Assembly: GCA_964546955.1 (NCBI GenBank)
Contig: CAZJLP010000018.1
Span: forward strand, 1-64,000
Reading direction: 5' to 3'
From: CAZJLP01 sp964546955
GTDB lineage: Bacteria; Verrucomicrobiota; Verrucomicrobiia; Opitutales; Opitutaceae
DNA length: 64,000 bases
Shown: piece by piece, positions 26,918 through 35,089 of the stretch
How the letters are laid out: the number at the start of each line of letters is the position of its first letter
Numbering within the stretch: position 1 is the stretch's first letter
Position numbers and translations under genes: made by a program
Notes under the pieces: model-generated
What the model was told of the DNA's origin: nothing
Seen by the model: the letters and a program-made list of their open reading frames with translations, nothing else
The model's database searches: none

Positions 26918-28018
26918 CTAACTTTTTAAGAATTCATCCAGCGCCGAGCGGGTGATGCGCCAGGTGGAACCGATCTTTTTTCCTTTGAGCGAACCCTCGG
27001 TCAACGTCGCGATCACGTCCGTTTCGTTGACGCCTAGCACCTTCGCCGCCTCCGCCGGACTCAGCAACTCGGGGAAACCCGCCATGCTCGTCGTCGGCGC
27101 GGCCACCGGAGCGGCGCCGACCTGGCGGGGAGGGCCGCCGGCGGCGGGCGTGCCCTGGGATCCTAGCATGCCGCCGGGTTGATTCATCATTTGCTGCGCC
27201 AGCCCGAAGCCCATCGCGATTTCCGCCGCGGCCCCGCCCGCTCCACCGCCGCCTTTGGCCATGCCCTCCGCCATCTGCAGCTTCACGTAGTCGTTGAGAT
27301 TTCCGATCGCGGCCATGCTCGAACGTTTATCGATGGCTTGTTCCACCTCGGGCGGAACGGAAACGTTTTCCACGATGAACGCCGTGATCTCCAGACCGTA
27401 CTTTTCCTGAATCGCCGGATTGATCAACGGCAGCAGCGCAGCTCCGAGTTCTCCATACCGAGAGGCCACGTCGAGTACCGGCACCTTCGCCGAAGCGAGC
27501 GCGTCGGTGAAGACACTCACGATCCGTGACCGCATCGTGTCCGCGAATTCGTCCAGCCGGAATTGGTGGTCCGTGCCGGCGACTTCTTTGAGAAAGGTCT
27601 TCACGTCGACGATACGGAAGTCGTAGGTGCCGAACGCGCGTGCGCGCACGATTCCGAAATCCGCGTCCCGCATCATCACGGGGTTTGAGGTGCCCCATTT
27701 ATTCCCGGTGAAGAGACGCGTGTTGACGTAATAGACATCCGCCTTGAAGGGGCTCTCGAAGCCATATTTCCAGCCCTTGAGCGTGGACAAGATCGGAATG
27801 TTATCGGTGGTGAGCGAATACTTGCCCGGTCCGAACGTGTCGCCGAACTGGCCGAGATAAATAAATTGAGCGGTTTGCGACTCCCGCACAATCAGCTGGG
27901 CGCCGCGCTTGATTTCTTTGTCTTCGTCTGGGAAGCGCCACGAAAGCGTGTCGCGCGAGTCGTCCTCCCACTGAATGATTTCGAGAAACTGACCTTTGAG
28001 ATAATCGAGTAAGCCCAT
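26918..28018 (-). CDS. SPFH-domain protein with C-terminal HTH (YdjI-like)
   Basis: A 366-residue protein. Residues 1-260 match the SPFH/virion-core (YdjI) group: MGLLDYLKGQFLEIIQW, FGDTFGPGKYSL, then the flotillin-like ITAFIVENVSVPPEVEQAI. A glycine/alanine/proline linker (about 245-310) leads to residues 318-366, an excisionase-type helix-turn-helix (SPAEAAKVLGVNETDV, GSTWRITRSALDEFL). SPFH proteins form membrane-bound cages or rafts; a DNA-type HTH at the end is unusual and may instead bind a protein. Start: ATG at 28018. It is cotranscribed with the zinc-ribbon gene. Confidence 0.85.
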   Translation of the reverse strand: MGLLDYLKGQFLEIIQWEDDSRDTLSWRFPDEDKEIKRGAQLIVRESQTAQFIYLGQFGDTFGPGKYSLTTDNIPILSTLKGWKYGFESPFKADVYYVNTRLFTGNKWGTSNPVMMRDADFGIVRARAFGTYDFRIVDVKTFLKEVAGTDHQFRLDEFADTMRSRIVSVFTDALASAKVPVLDVASRYGELGAALLPLINPAIQEKYGLEITAFIVENVSVPPEVEQAIDKRSSMAAIGNLNDYVKLQMAEGMAKGGGGAGGAAAEIAMGFGLAQQMMNQPGGMLGSQGTPAAGGPPRQVGAAPVAAPTTSMAGFPELLSPAEAAKVLGVNETDVIATLTEGSLKGKKIGSTWRITRSALDEFLKS

Positions 28019-28127
28019 GGTGTGAAGGTTTGTCGCATGGAGATCCCGCGACGCACTGCGGAGGACCTTAGGCGTAGAGCGGTAATTGTAGAGTCTGTTT
28101 TGCGAATTTGGAAACAAGCGGCCGCGT

Positions 28128-28133
28128 TATAAT
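28128..28133 (+). promoter_or_regulatory. Possible -10 box upstream of ettA
   Basis: A perfect TATAAT at 28128-28133 would give a leader of about 110 bases before ettA. Upstream candidates (TTGCGA with a 22-base spacer, TTTGGA with 15) are not at the standard distance, so the -35 is unclear. Confidence 0.35.
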
Positions 28134-28249
28134 TCGCCCTCTATTGTCGTCCTCCAACGGAGCGGAGGGTGCTGGCAAGAGGCCCCTCTCAAGCCGCACC
28201 TTTCCCTTTCCGCTGGCAACGAACGGCGACCCCCGGTTTGTTCTCACCC

Positions 28250-29935
28250 ATGGCAAAACCCGAAGAGCCCAAGATCATTTTTTCCATGATCAACGTCTCG
28301 AAGAAAATCGAGCGTAAGGAAATTCTGCGCGACATCTCGCTCTCGTTCTACTTGGGGGCGAAAATCGGCGTGCTCGGGCTCAATGGTTCGGGCAAGTCGT
28401 CGCTGATGCGCATCCTGGCGGGGCGGGACACCGAATTTGACGGGCGTGTCCATTTCGAGCCGGGGTACACGGTGGGGTTGCTAGAACAGGAACCTCAGCT
28501 TTCCGCGGGCAAGACGGTGCGAGCGTGCGTGGAGGAAGGAGTTCAACATCTGGCCGACTTGGTTGCCGCCTACGACGCAACCTGGGACGAAATCAACGAC
28601 GCCTCCGACGACGAGACCAAGGACAAGATCATGGTCAGACAGGGCGAACTGCAGGAGAAAATCGATTCGCTCGGGGCCTGGGATGTCGCATCTCACGTCG
28701 ATATGGCCATGGAGGCGTTGCGCTGCCCTCCGGCCGAAATGGTCGTCGACAAACTTTCGGGCGGGGAGCGGCGTCGGGTCGCCCTTGCGCGGCTTTTGCT
28801 GCAGAAACCGTCCATCCTTCTCCTCGATGAGCCGACCAACCATTTGGATGCGGAAAGCGTGAATTGGCTCGAGCAGCACCTCGCGCGCTACGAAGGGACG
28901 GTCATCGCCGTTACGCACGATCGTTACTTCCTCGACAACGTCGCCGGATGGATCCTCGAACTTGGCCACGGTCACGGTATCCCCTGGAAGGGCAATTACT
29001 CCTCTTGGCTCGAGCAAAAGCAACGTCGGCTCGCCGTGGAGCAGCGAACCGAGGATCGACGGCAAAAAGCCATGGCGCGCGAACTCGAGTGGATCCGCAA
29101 GTCGGCCAAAGCCCGCCAGGCAAAGTCGCAGGCCCGTATCAATGCTTACGAGTCCATGCTCAAGCAGAACGTAGAGGAGAAGGAGCGCGAATTCGAGATC
29201 CTTATCCCGCCCGGTCCTCGCCTGGGCACCCTCGTCGTGCAAGCGGAGAACGTGACCAAGGCCTATGGCGACAACCTGCTCTTCGACGATTTGAGTTTCA
29301 GCCTTCCTCCCGGCGGGATCGTCGGCGTAATCGGCCCGAACGGCGCCGGCAAAACGACGATGTTTCGCCTCATCGTGGGCGCGGAACAACCGGATAGCGG
29401 TGTGTTGCGGGTGGGCGACACGGTGAAGATCGCGCATGTCGACCAGTCGCGCGATTCGCTTCCCGACACGGAGACAATCTGGCAAGCGATCAGCGGCGGG
29501 GAGGAAATTCTCCGCCTCGGGTCGCGCGAAGTGAACTCGCGCGCATATTGCGCCCAGTTCGGCTTCACCGGTCCCGATCAGCAGAAAAAAGTGGGCATAC
29601 TCTCCGGTGGCGAACGCAACCGGGTTCATCTCGCGCGCCTGCTCAAGAGCGGCGCCAATCTCATCCTCCTGGACGAACCGACCAACGATCTGGACGTGAA
29701 TTCCATCCGCGCGCTCGAGGAAGGTCTCGAGAATTTCGCCGGCTGCGCCGTCGTGGTATCCCACGATCGCTGGTTTCTCGACCGCGTAGCCACGCACATC
29801 CTGGCCTTCGAAGGCGACAGCAGCGTCCATTGGTTCTCCGGCAACTACTCCAGCTACCTCGAAGATTTCCGCCGTCGCAAAGGCAAGGAGGCGGACCAGC
29901 CTCACCGGATCAAGTACAGGAAGCTGACCCGCTGA
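28250..29935 (+). CDS. ettA: Energy-dependent translational throttle protein EttA (ABC-F)
   Basis: A 561-residue ABC-F protein with two nucleotide-binding domains and no membrane domain. NBD1: LGLNGSGKSSLM, signature LSGGERRRVAL, Walker B ILLLDEPTNHLDA. NBD2: IGPNGAGKTTMF, LSGGERNRVHLARL, LILLDEPTNDLD. The charged linker between them (ELEWIRKSAKARQAKSQAR) and an overall length near 555 match EttA, which binds the ribosomal E site and gates the first peptide bond by cellular ATP/ADP level. Start: ATG at 28250; the frame upstream is not conserved in character. Confidence 0.94.
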   Translation: MAKPEEPKIIFSMINVSKKIERKEILRDISLSFYLGAKIGVLGLNGSGKSSLMRILAGRDTEFDGRVHFEPGYTVGLLEQEPQLSAGKTVRACVEEGVQHLADLVAAYDATWDEINDASDDETKDKIMVRQGELQEKIDSLGAWDVASHVDMAMEALRCPPAEMVVDKLSGGERRRVALARLLLQKPSILLLDEPTNHLDAESVNWLEQHLARYEGTVIAVTHDRYFLDNVAGWILELGHGHGIPWKGNYSSWLEQKQRRLAVEQRTEDRRQKAMARELEWIRKSAKARQAKSQARINAYESMLKQNVEEKEREFEILIPPGPRLGTLVVQAENVTKAYGDNLLFDDLSFSLPPGGIVGVIGPNGAGKTTMFRLIVGAEQPDSGVLRVGDTVKIAHVDQSRDSLPDTETIWQAISGGEEILRLGSREVNSRAYCAQFGFTGPDQQKKVGILSGGERNRVHLARLLKSGANLILLDEPTNDLDVNSIRALEEGLENFAGCAVVVSHDRWFLDRVATHILAFEGDSSVHWFSGNYSSYLEDFRRRKGKEADQPHRIKYRKLTR

Positions 29936-29941
29936 CGCCGC

Positions 29942-30040
29942 GTCATTGGTCATTCGTCATTTGTCATTCGTGGCGAAGATGCTACCGTGGTTGCGACCGC
30001 GCTGCTTGAAAATGATGACCAACGACAAAGGACCAATGAC
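29942..30040. repeat. Inverted word-repeat element, family C (ATGACGA words)
   Basis: The left arm at 29942-29973 repeats GTCATTGGTCATTCG-type words; the right arm at 30010-30040 repeats the complement and ends GGACCAATGAC. The ettA stop codon is 6 bases before the left arm; the ATG chosen for msrA (30036) lies inside the right arm. Confidence 0.75.
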
Positions 30041-30632
30041 AACCCTGCGACTTCTTATCCTGCTTACGCTTATGACCACGTTTGCCTCCGCCGCCGATGC
30101 TAGCGCTAAAAATGAGAAAACGGAATCGCTGGTACTCGGCGGCGGCTGCTTCTGGTGCACCGAGGCTGCGTACGAACTCATGCCGGGCGTGAAAGCCGTA
30201 GTCAGCGGTTACTCGGGCGGACAAACCAAGAACCCAACCTACAAGGATATCTGCAATGGCGACACCGGCCATGCCGAGGTCATCCGCATCGACTACGACC
30301 CAGCGATCACTTCCTTGGATAAACTGTTGGATTTCTTCTGGGTCATTCATGATCCCACCACCCTTAATCGGCAGGGCCCCGACGAAGGCACGCAGTATCG
30401 CTCGGTCATCTATTACGCCAACGAAACCCAGAAAGCCGCGGCGGAGAAATCGAAGGCGGCGGCGCAGGAAAAATGGGGCGGCAAAATCGTGACGGAGATC
30501 GCGCCACTCGAGAAATTCTACACGGCCGAGGACTATCATCAGGACTACTTTCGCAACAACCCGAACCAAGGCTATTGCCGGGCCGTGATCCGTCCGAAAA
30601 TCGACAAGGTGAAGAAAGCGCTGGGTAAGTAG
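30036..30632 (+). CDS. msrA: Peptide-methionine (S)-S-oxide reductase MsrA, exported
   Basis: A 198-residue enzyme that reduces S-methionine sulfoxide in proteins. GGGCFWCTEAAYE holds the catalytic cysteine; GYSGG, GDTGHAEV and RQGPDEGTQYRS are family landmarks. The N-terminus (LRLLILLTLMTTFASAADA) is a signal peptide, so the enzyme probably acts in the periplasm, unlike E. coli MsrA. The ATG at 30036 gives a clean signal peptide but lies in the right arm of a repeat, with no Shine-Dalgarno sequence; an upstream in-frame start cannot be excluded. Confidence 0.92.
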   Translation: MTTLRLLILLTLMTTFASAADASAKNEKTESLVLGGGCFWCTEAAYELMPGVKAVVSGYSGGQTKNPTYKDICNGDTGHAEVIRIDYDPAITSLDKLLDFFWVIHDPTTLNRQGPDEGTQYRSVIYYANETQKAAAEKSKAAAQEKWGGKIVTEIAPLEKFYTAEDYHQDYFRNNPNQGYCRAVIRPKIDKVKKALGK

Positions 30633-30743
30633 TCCTGCGGCTGAACTGTAGGGCGAAGCCTCCGGCTGAACCGTCGAGGGAGAGACGGGTGCGGTTGTTG
30701 GCTTCTTCAGAAAGCTCTGAAAACCTCCGGCCACAAATGGATC

Positions 30744-30837
30744 GAGGTGGAACGCGACCTCCGGGCGCGTTGGCTTGGAGTCCGCGGCTCTCGTGGAAAC
30801 ACGTTTAAGAGCGCGCCCGGAGCTCGCGCTCCACCTC
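30744..30837. repeat. REP-like palindrome, GAGGTGGAGCGCGAG type
   Basis: Arms of 26 bases at 30744-30769 and 30812-30837 are complementary with two mismatches; the outer word is GAGGTGGAGCGCGAG (right arm complement). The inner part contains a small CGTG/CACG hairpin. It lies between msrA and the GT2 gene and looks like a dispersed genomic repeat. Confidence 0.8.
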
Positions 30838-30891
30838 CGGACCAACGAGCCTTTTGATTTACCGCGGCAACGCCCCGCCTAAGCTTTCTGC

Positions 30892-31905
30892 ATGGCTCCC
30901 CGTGTTTCCGTCGTCATGCCCGTGTTCAACGCGGCCGACACGCTGCCCCGCGCGCTACGCTCCTTGGCTGCTCAAACGTTCCAATCCTGGGAGTTGGTGG
31001 CGATCGACGATGGATCGACGGATGGGTCTCCGGAGTTGCTTCGCTCAGCTCAATCTCGCGATGCTCGGATCAGGCTCGTCTCTCAGTCACGCGAGGGAAT
31101 CGTCGCCGCACTGAATCGCGGCCTGGCCGAGGCACGGGGTCACTACGTGGCGCGGATGGATGCAGACGACGAAGCCACTCCCGATCGGCTTGAACTCCAG
31201 GCAAGGCATTTGGACGAAGCCAGTGGGTTGGGCTTGGTCGGATCCCAGGTTGAATTTGTGGGAGATGCGACGAAACACGCCGGTTACGCGTTGTACGTCG
31301 AATGGCTCAACCAGGTCGTCGACGAGGCCGGCATCGAGCGGAGCCGCTTTATCGAATCGCCCTTTGCGCACCCGAGCGTGATGTTCAGGCGCGCTCTCGT
31401 TTCACAGTACGGTGGGTACCGGCAAGGAGATTTTCCGGAAGACTATGAGCTTTGGCTCCGTTGGCTGGAGGCGGGCGTTAGGATGGCCAAGGTTCCGCGC
31501 GTGCTTTTGCGCTGGCACGACAGTCCTCGCCGGCTTTCCCGCTCGGACGGCCGGTACTCGGTCGATGCCTTCTACCGAACAAAGGCCGTTTTTCTCGCGC
31601 GGGAAGTGCGGCGAAGAATCGGCACCCGCTCATTGGTCGTGTGGGGCGCGGGAAGGACCACACGGAAGCGCGCAGACCTGCTCTCTGCTCAGGGCATGCA
31701 GTTTCATGCCTATATCGATATCGATCCCAAGAAAACCAACCGTTCCGTCGCAGGAATCCCTGTACTGACGCCGGCAAAACTGCCGCCCCCTTCTGACGCC
31801 TTCGTCCTCGGCTACGTTGCCAGTCGAGGTGCCCGCGACCTCATTCGGGGTCATCTCCTCAATCATGGCTACAACGAAGGCGCCGATTTTCTCATGTGCG
31901 CTTAG
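30892..31905 (+). CDS. Family 2 glycosyltransferase
   Basis: A 337-residue GT-A fold enzyme. VSVVMPVFNAADTLPRAL starts the nucleotide-binding domain; AIDDGSTDGS, ARMDADDEA (the D-x-D metal site) and FPEDYELWLRW follow. From about residue 240 a second, Rossmann-like segment (SLVVWGAGRTTRKRADLL, DIDPKKTNRSVAGIPV) resembles the N-terminal domain of sugar O-acyltransferases/PglD. Donor and acceptor are unknown; no surface-polysaccharide cluster surrounds it. The Hsp33 gene follows on the same strand. Confidence 0.85.
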   Translation: MAPRVSVVMPVFNAADTLPRALRSLAAQTFQSWELVAIDDGSTDGSPELLRSAQSRDARIRLVSQSREGIVAALNRGLAEARGHYVARMDADDEATPDRLELQARHLDEASGLGLVGSQVEFVGDATKHAGYALYVEWLNQVVDEAGIERSRFIESPFAHPSVMFRRALVSQYGGYRQGDFPEDYELWLRWLEAGVRMAKVPRVLLRWHDSPRRLSRSDGRYSVDAFYRTKAVFLAREVRRRIGTRSLVVWGAGRTTRKRADLLSAQGMQFHAYIDIDPKKTNRSVAGIPVLTPAKLPPPSDAFVLGYVASRGARDLIRGHLLNHGYNEGADFLMCA

Positions 31906-32030
31906 CGGCCGATGAGATGTTTCCACCCGCTGACGACACGGCTCAAAACGCAGCCCCCAAGCCGAATTTCCCGCCCGTCAGCGGCGGAAAATTCGTCTGG
32001 CGCCGTGCGCAAGTTGTGCTTGGTTGTGCC

Positions 32031-32834
32031 ATGCCCGAATCGACTCCCGTCAATACCGCTGACGCCGGCCTCGAGGTGCACACCTATTTCGTGCGCAATC
32101 GGAACGCGCTGGTTGCACGGGCGAATTTCAGCGACCTGTATGTCGACTACTACCTGCATCTCGGGGGGCAGCAAATCCACGTCGAGCCGGAGCCCGACAG
32201 CATGTTCAAACGCGCGTTGGCCGCGTTTACGCTCCATTGCGCTTCGCGCCCGTGGAAAGAAATGATCGCCTGGACGCTGAATTTTCAGGATCCGCTCGTG
32301 AATATTTTTCTGACGGGGGACAATGCGAACGGGGCGGTCACCGGGCGGATCTTCACCGAGAATGTGAAAGAGATGGACCAGAATATTTTCTTCGCGGACA
32401 TCGTGCGACCGAACGAACCCAAACGGCGCAGCGCCGTGAATTTCAGTGGTAAGGACCCGATCGCGGCCGCCGAGGCTTTTTATGCCCAAAGCGAGCAACG
32501 CCCGGCCCGGTACTTTCCGCTCGAGGAAGAGGAATTCGTATTGGTGAATGAGCACCCGGATTGCGACCAAGCGTGGTTTCAGAGCCTGGATGTCGGCCGG
32601 GTTCGCAGGCTCGATGAAGAGGAAACGCTCGCTCCCATGGAGCGGCGGATTTATCGCTGGCATTGCGGGTGCAATCAGGAGCGCATGATGGAGGTATTGG
32701 CGCCCGTGATGCGCCAGGACCCGGAAGGCCTCTTCGGAGATGAACCGAAAATCGAAATTCGCTGTCCCCGCTGCGCCGCTCGACATCTTATCACGCGCGA
32801 AGCCATGGAAGCGTTTTTGATGAAGGCGAAGTAG
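32031..32834 (+). CDS. hslO: Redox-regulated chaperone Hsp33
   Basis: A 267-residue protein. The C-terminal zinc centre is C-x-C-x30-C-x-x-C (WHCGCNQERM ... RCPRCAARHLI), the Hsp33 redox switch that releases zinc and unfolds on oxidation to activate holdase function. The N-terminal domain (SDLYVDYYLHL, SRPWKEMIAWTLNF) is more diverged than usual. I chose the ATG at 32031; a longer frame overlaps the end of the GT2 gene. Clustering with msrA upstream and a thioredoxin-fold protein downstream suggests an oxidative-stress neighbourhood, by inference. Confidence 0.85.
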   Translation: MPESTPVNTADAGLEVHTYFVRNRNALVARANFSDLYVDYYLHLGGQQIHVEPEPDSMFKRALAAFTLHCASRPWKEMIAWTLNFQDPLVNIFLTGDNANGAVTGRIFTENVKEMDQNIFFADIVRPNEPKRRSAVNFSGKDPIAAAEAFYAQSEQRPARYFPLEEEEFVLVNEHPDCDQAWFQSLDVGRVRRLDEEETLAPMERRIYRWHCGCNQERMMEVLAPVMRQDPEGLFGDEPKIEIRCPRCAARHLITREAMEAFLMKAK

Positions 32835-32858
32835 GGTGTCGCTGCCCTCCCGCCGCAA

Positions 32859-32889
32859 TTGTCATCCTGAGCGAAACGAAGGATGACAA
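32859..32889. repeat. GTCATCC hairpin repeat, possible terminator
   Basis: TTGTCATCC and GGATGACAA pair around TGAGCGAAACGAA, a dispersed hairpin type seen in many bacterial genomes. A second small hairpin, TGTCGG/CCGACA, is at 32891-32909. Both follow the Hsp33 stop codon but lack a T tract. Confidence 0.6.
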
Positions 32890-33064
32890 ATGTCGGCGGT
32901 CCACCGACAACCGCGCTTCTCACGATCTCTGTCACCTTTTTTGCCCCTTGCCCGAAGCTTCCGGGCCGCCTAGAAAGCGCTTAATCCACCCCCCGTCCTT
33001 CCCCCAGAGGCGTTACCCCCATAAACGTCGAAGGGACGAGTGGCTATCCCAAACCCGTACCCAC

Positions 33065-34156
33065 ATGAATAGCTTTCGCGCCCTCTGCTTTGTTTTCGTC
33101 AGCGCGCTGATGCTGCCCGGCATCGCCAGCGCTCAATCCTCCAAAGATAAGGACAAGAAGGAAAAATCTCCGTCCGATGTCGCTTTTGAAAAATTCTACG
33201 GCGTCCGCAACAAAAAGGACGGCGGCGGCGGACAGGCCCGCTATCAGGAAATTGCCGCGGCCGGTTTCGCCGTGTTGAACGACCACCCCACCGCCCGGAA
33301 GATCGATGAACTCGTGCGGGACCTCGCCGATCCCTCGGCGCGCGGCACCATCAAGCCCGCCGAAATGCCGGCCTATGTCGCCTATCTCAATTTCGTCCTG
33401 CTCGACCAGCTCTCCAACTCAAAACACAGGGACGAAACCAAGACTGCTTACATGGCTCTCGACGCCGAAACGGTGGGCGCCCAGCTCCGTGCCCCGGGCG
33501 GCAGCAAAAGCGACATACCGGCCATGCGTTCGAAAATCGACGCCGTCGCCCAACAAAAAGGAGGCAACCGCTTTCTTCCCGCGTTGGAGGAGCGCTTCGC
33601 GCTTATCCTAAAAGGCTACTATGGCCCCGGCGTGATGGAGAAGCACCTGGAGAAACTCGCGAGCCACTCAGACCCCAAAGTGGTCGAAATGGCGCAGCGG
33701 CTCGGCGCTCAGATGGATGCACAGTCGAAGCCGCTGGAACTCACCTTTACCGGGCTCGACGGGAAAGAGGTCGATATCGCTCAGCTCCGGGGAAAACTGC
33801 TTTTGCTCTGGTTCATCACGTCGACTCACAAGAACATACACAAAGAGATCGATGACCTCGATTTTGTGGCGGGCGACTTCAAGAAAAACGTGAACGTTGT
33901 GGTCGTGTCTCTGGATAAGGACAGCGACCGCGACAAGCTCGACAAGCTGATCAAGGACAAGAAGGTGAAATGGCCGGTCTATTTTGCCGGGGGCCGCGAC
34001 AGCGACCTTGCCAAGAAACTGGGTGTAACGACCACCCCTGCCGCCGTGTTGCTCGATCAAAACGGAATGGTGCTGAAGGCGGGTGGCGTAAAGACCAACC
34101 AGGTCGAGCCGATGCTGAAGCAGGTGCTTACGCCGCCGAAGGACAAGAAAAAATAA
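33065..34156 (+). CDS. Exported thioredoxin-fold protein lacking the catalytic cysteines
   Basis: A 363-residue protein with a signal peptide (cleavage near ASAQ, residue 23), a helical middle region (about 40-220) and a C-terminal TlpA/AhpC-type thioredoxin fold: LTFTGLDGKEVDIAQLRGK, VNVVVVSLDKDSD, then VTTTPAAVLLDQNG with the cis-Pro. Where CxxC should be, the sequence reads LLWFITSTHKNIH, with no cysteine. It is therefore unlikely to be a disulfide enzyme and may be a binding or structural relative. Start: ATG at 33065, before the signal peptide. Lysine-rich tail. Confidence 0.78.
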   Translation: MNSFRALCFVFVSALMLPGIASAQSSKDKDKKEKSPSDVAFEKFYGVRNKKDGGGGQARYQEIAAAGFAVLNDHPTARKIDELVRDLADPSARGTIKPAEMPAYVAYLNFVLLDQLSNSKHRDETKTAYMALDAETVGAQLRAPGGSKSDIPAMRSKIDAVAQQKGGNRFLPALEERFALILKGYYGPGVMEKHLEKLASHSDPKVVEMAQRLGAQMDAQSKPLELTFTGLDGKEVDIAQLRGKLLLLWFITSTHKNIHKEIDDLDFVAGDFKKNVNVVVVSLDKDSDRDKLDKLIKDKKVKWPVYFAGGRDSDLAKKLGVTTTPAAVLLDQNGMVLKAGGVKTNQVEPMLKQVLTPPKDKKK

Positions 34157-34213
34157 ACCGACCGCACGCTAGTCTTTACGCTGGCGTGCTCTCGACCAAT
34201 CGTCTGCCCCTTC

Positions 34214-34999
34214 ATGGTAGACGATTATCTTGATCGTTTTGGCGGCCTGGGCCGCCTTTTTGGACGCGACGCCCTGGAACGCCTGCGCAGCGCCCACGCA
34301 TGCGTGGTCGGAGTGGGTGGGGTAGGTTCATGGACCGTGGAAGGGCTTGCTCGGAGCGGAGTGGGGGAGATCACGCTGATCGACCTGGACGATGTCTGCG
34401 TGACCAATGTAAACCGGCAGCTGCCGGCGCTCGATGGCCAGATTGGCCGCCCCAAAATAGCTGTGCTCGCCGAGCGGATCCGACTGATCAATCCAAGCTG
34501 CAAGGTGAACGAAGCGGCGGAGTTTTTCACCGAGTCCTCCGCGGAACGGCTGCTGTCGCCCAGCTATGACGTCGTGGTCGATGCCATCGACGCCCTGGGC
34601 AACAAAGCGCGTCTGATCGCGGGCTGTGTGGGCCGAAAACTTAACTGCGTGACCGTGGGCGGAGCCGGAGGCAGGAAGGACCCGACGCAAATTCGAGCGG
34701 GCGATTTGGGCGAGTCTATGAGCGACGAGTTGCTCCGCCTGGTCCGCAAGAAACTGCGCCGCGACCACGGTTTCGCTCGCGGCGAAGGCAATCGTTATGG
34801 GGTCCGCAGCATCTACTCGCGCGAGTCTCCGGTTTTTCCTTGGGCTGACGGCAGCTGCAAATCGGAGCCGGAGCCCGGCTCAAACCTGAGGCTCGACTGC
34901 GAAAGCGGTTTCGGCACCGCGGTCTTTGTCACCGCCGCCTTCGGCCTCGCCGCGGCCGGCGAAGCCGTGCGGCTGATCGCGGAGGGAGGAAACCACTAA
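34214..34999 (+). CDS. tcdA: tRNA threonylcarbamoyladenosine dehydratase
   Basis: A 261-residue E1-like enzyme that cyclises t6A37 of tRNA to ct6A using ATP. VVGVGGVGSWTVEGLARSG is the nucleotide-binding glycine motif; LIDLDDVCVTNVNRQ, DAIDALGNKARLI and VGGAGGRKDPT are family landmarks. Length matches CsdL/TcdA (about 268). The last codons and the TAA stop lie in the left arm of the inverted repeat at 34991-35089. A sulfur-transfer protein (SufE) is encoded 1 kb downstream on the other strand; in E. coli CsdE partners TcdA, so the proximity may be meaningful. Confidence 0.92.
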   Translation: MVDDYLDRFGGLGRLFGRDALERLRSAHACVVGVGGVGSWTVEGLARSGVGEITLIDLDDVCVTNVNRQLPALDGQIGRPKIAVLAERIRLINPSCKVNEAAEFFTESSAERLLSPSYDVVVDAIDALGNKARLIAGCVGRKLNCVTVGGAGGRKDPTQIRAGDLGESMSDELLRLVRKKLRRDHGFARGEGNRYGVRSIYSRESPVFPWADGSCKSEPEPGSNLRLDCESGFGTAVFVTAAFGLAAAGEAVRLIAEGGNH

Positions 35000-35089
35000 T
35001 GATCACTAATCGACACTAATCCAATCCCCGTGGCGCCCGACATTAGATGCGGATTCAGGATTAGTGTCCGTTAGTGATCATTAGTGGTT
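34991..35089. repeat. Near-perfect 32-base inverted repeat, CACTAAT words
   Basis: Left arm 34991-35022 and right arm 35058-35089 are complementary with two mismatches and flank 35 bases. Each arm is three ACTAAT-type words (AACCACTAATGATCACTAAT at the start of the left arm). The left arm supplies the stop codon of tcdA and the right arm the last five codons and stop of the TatD gene. As a hairpin it could end both convergent transcripts. Confidence 0.9.
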
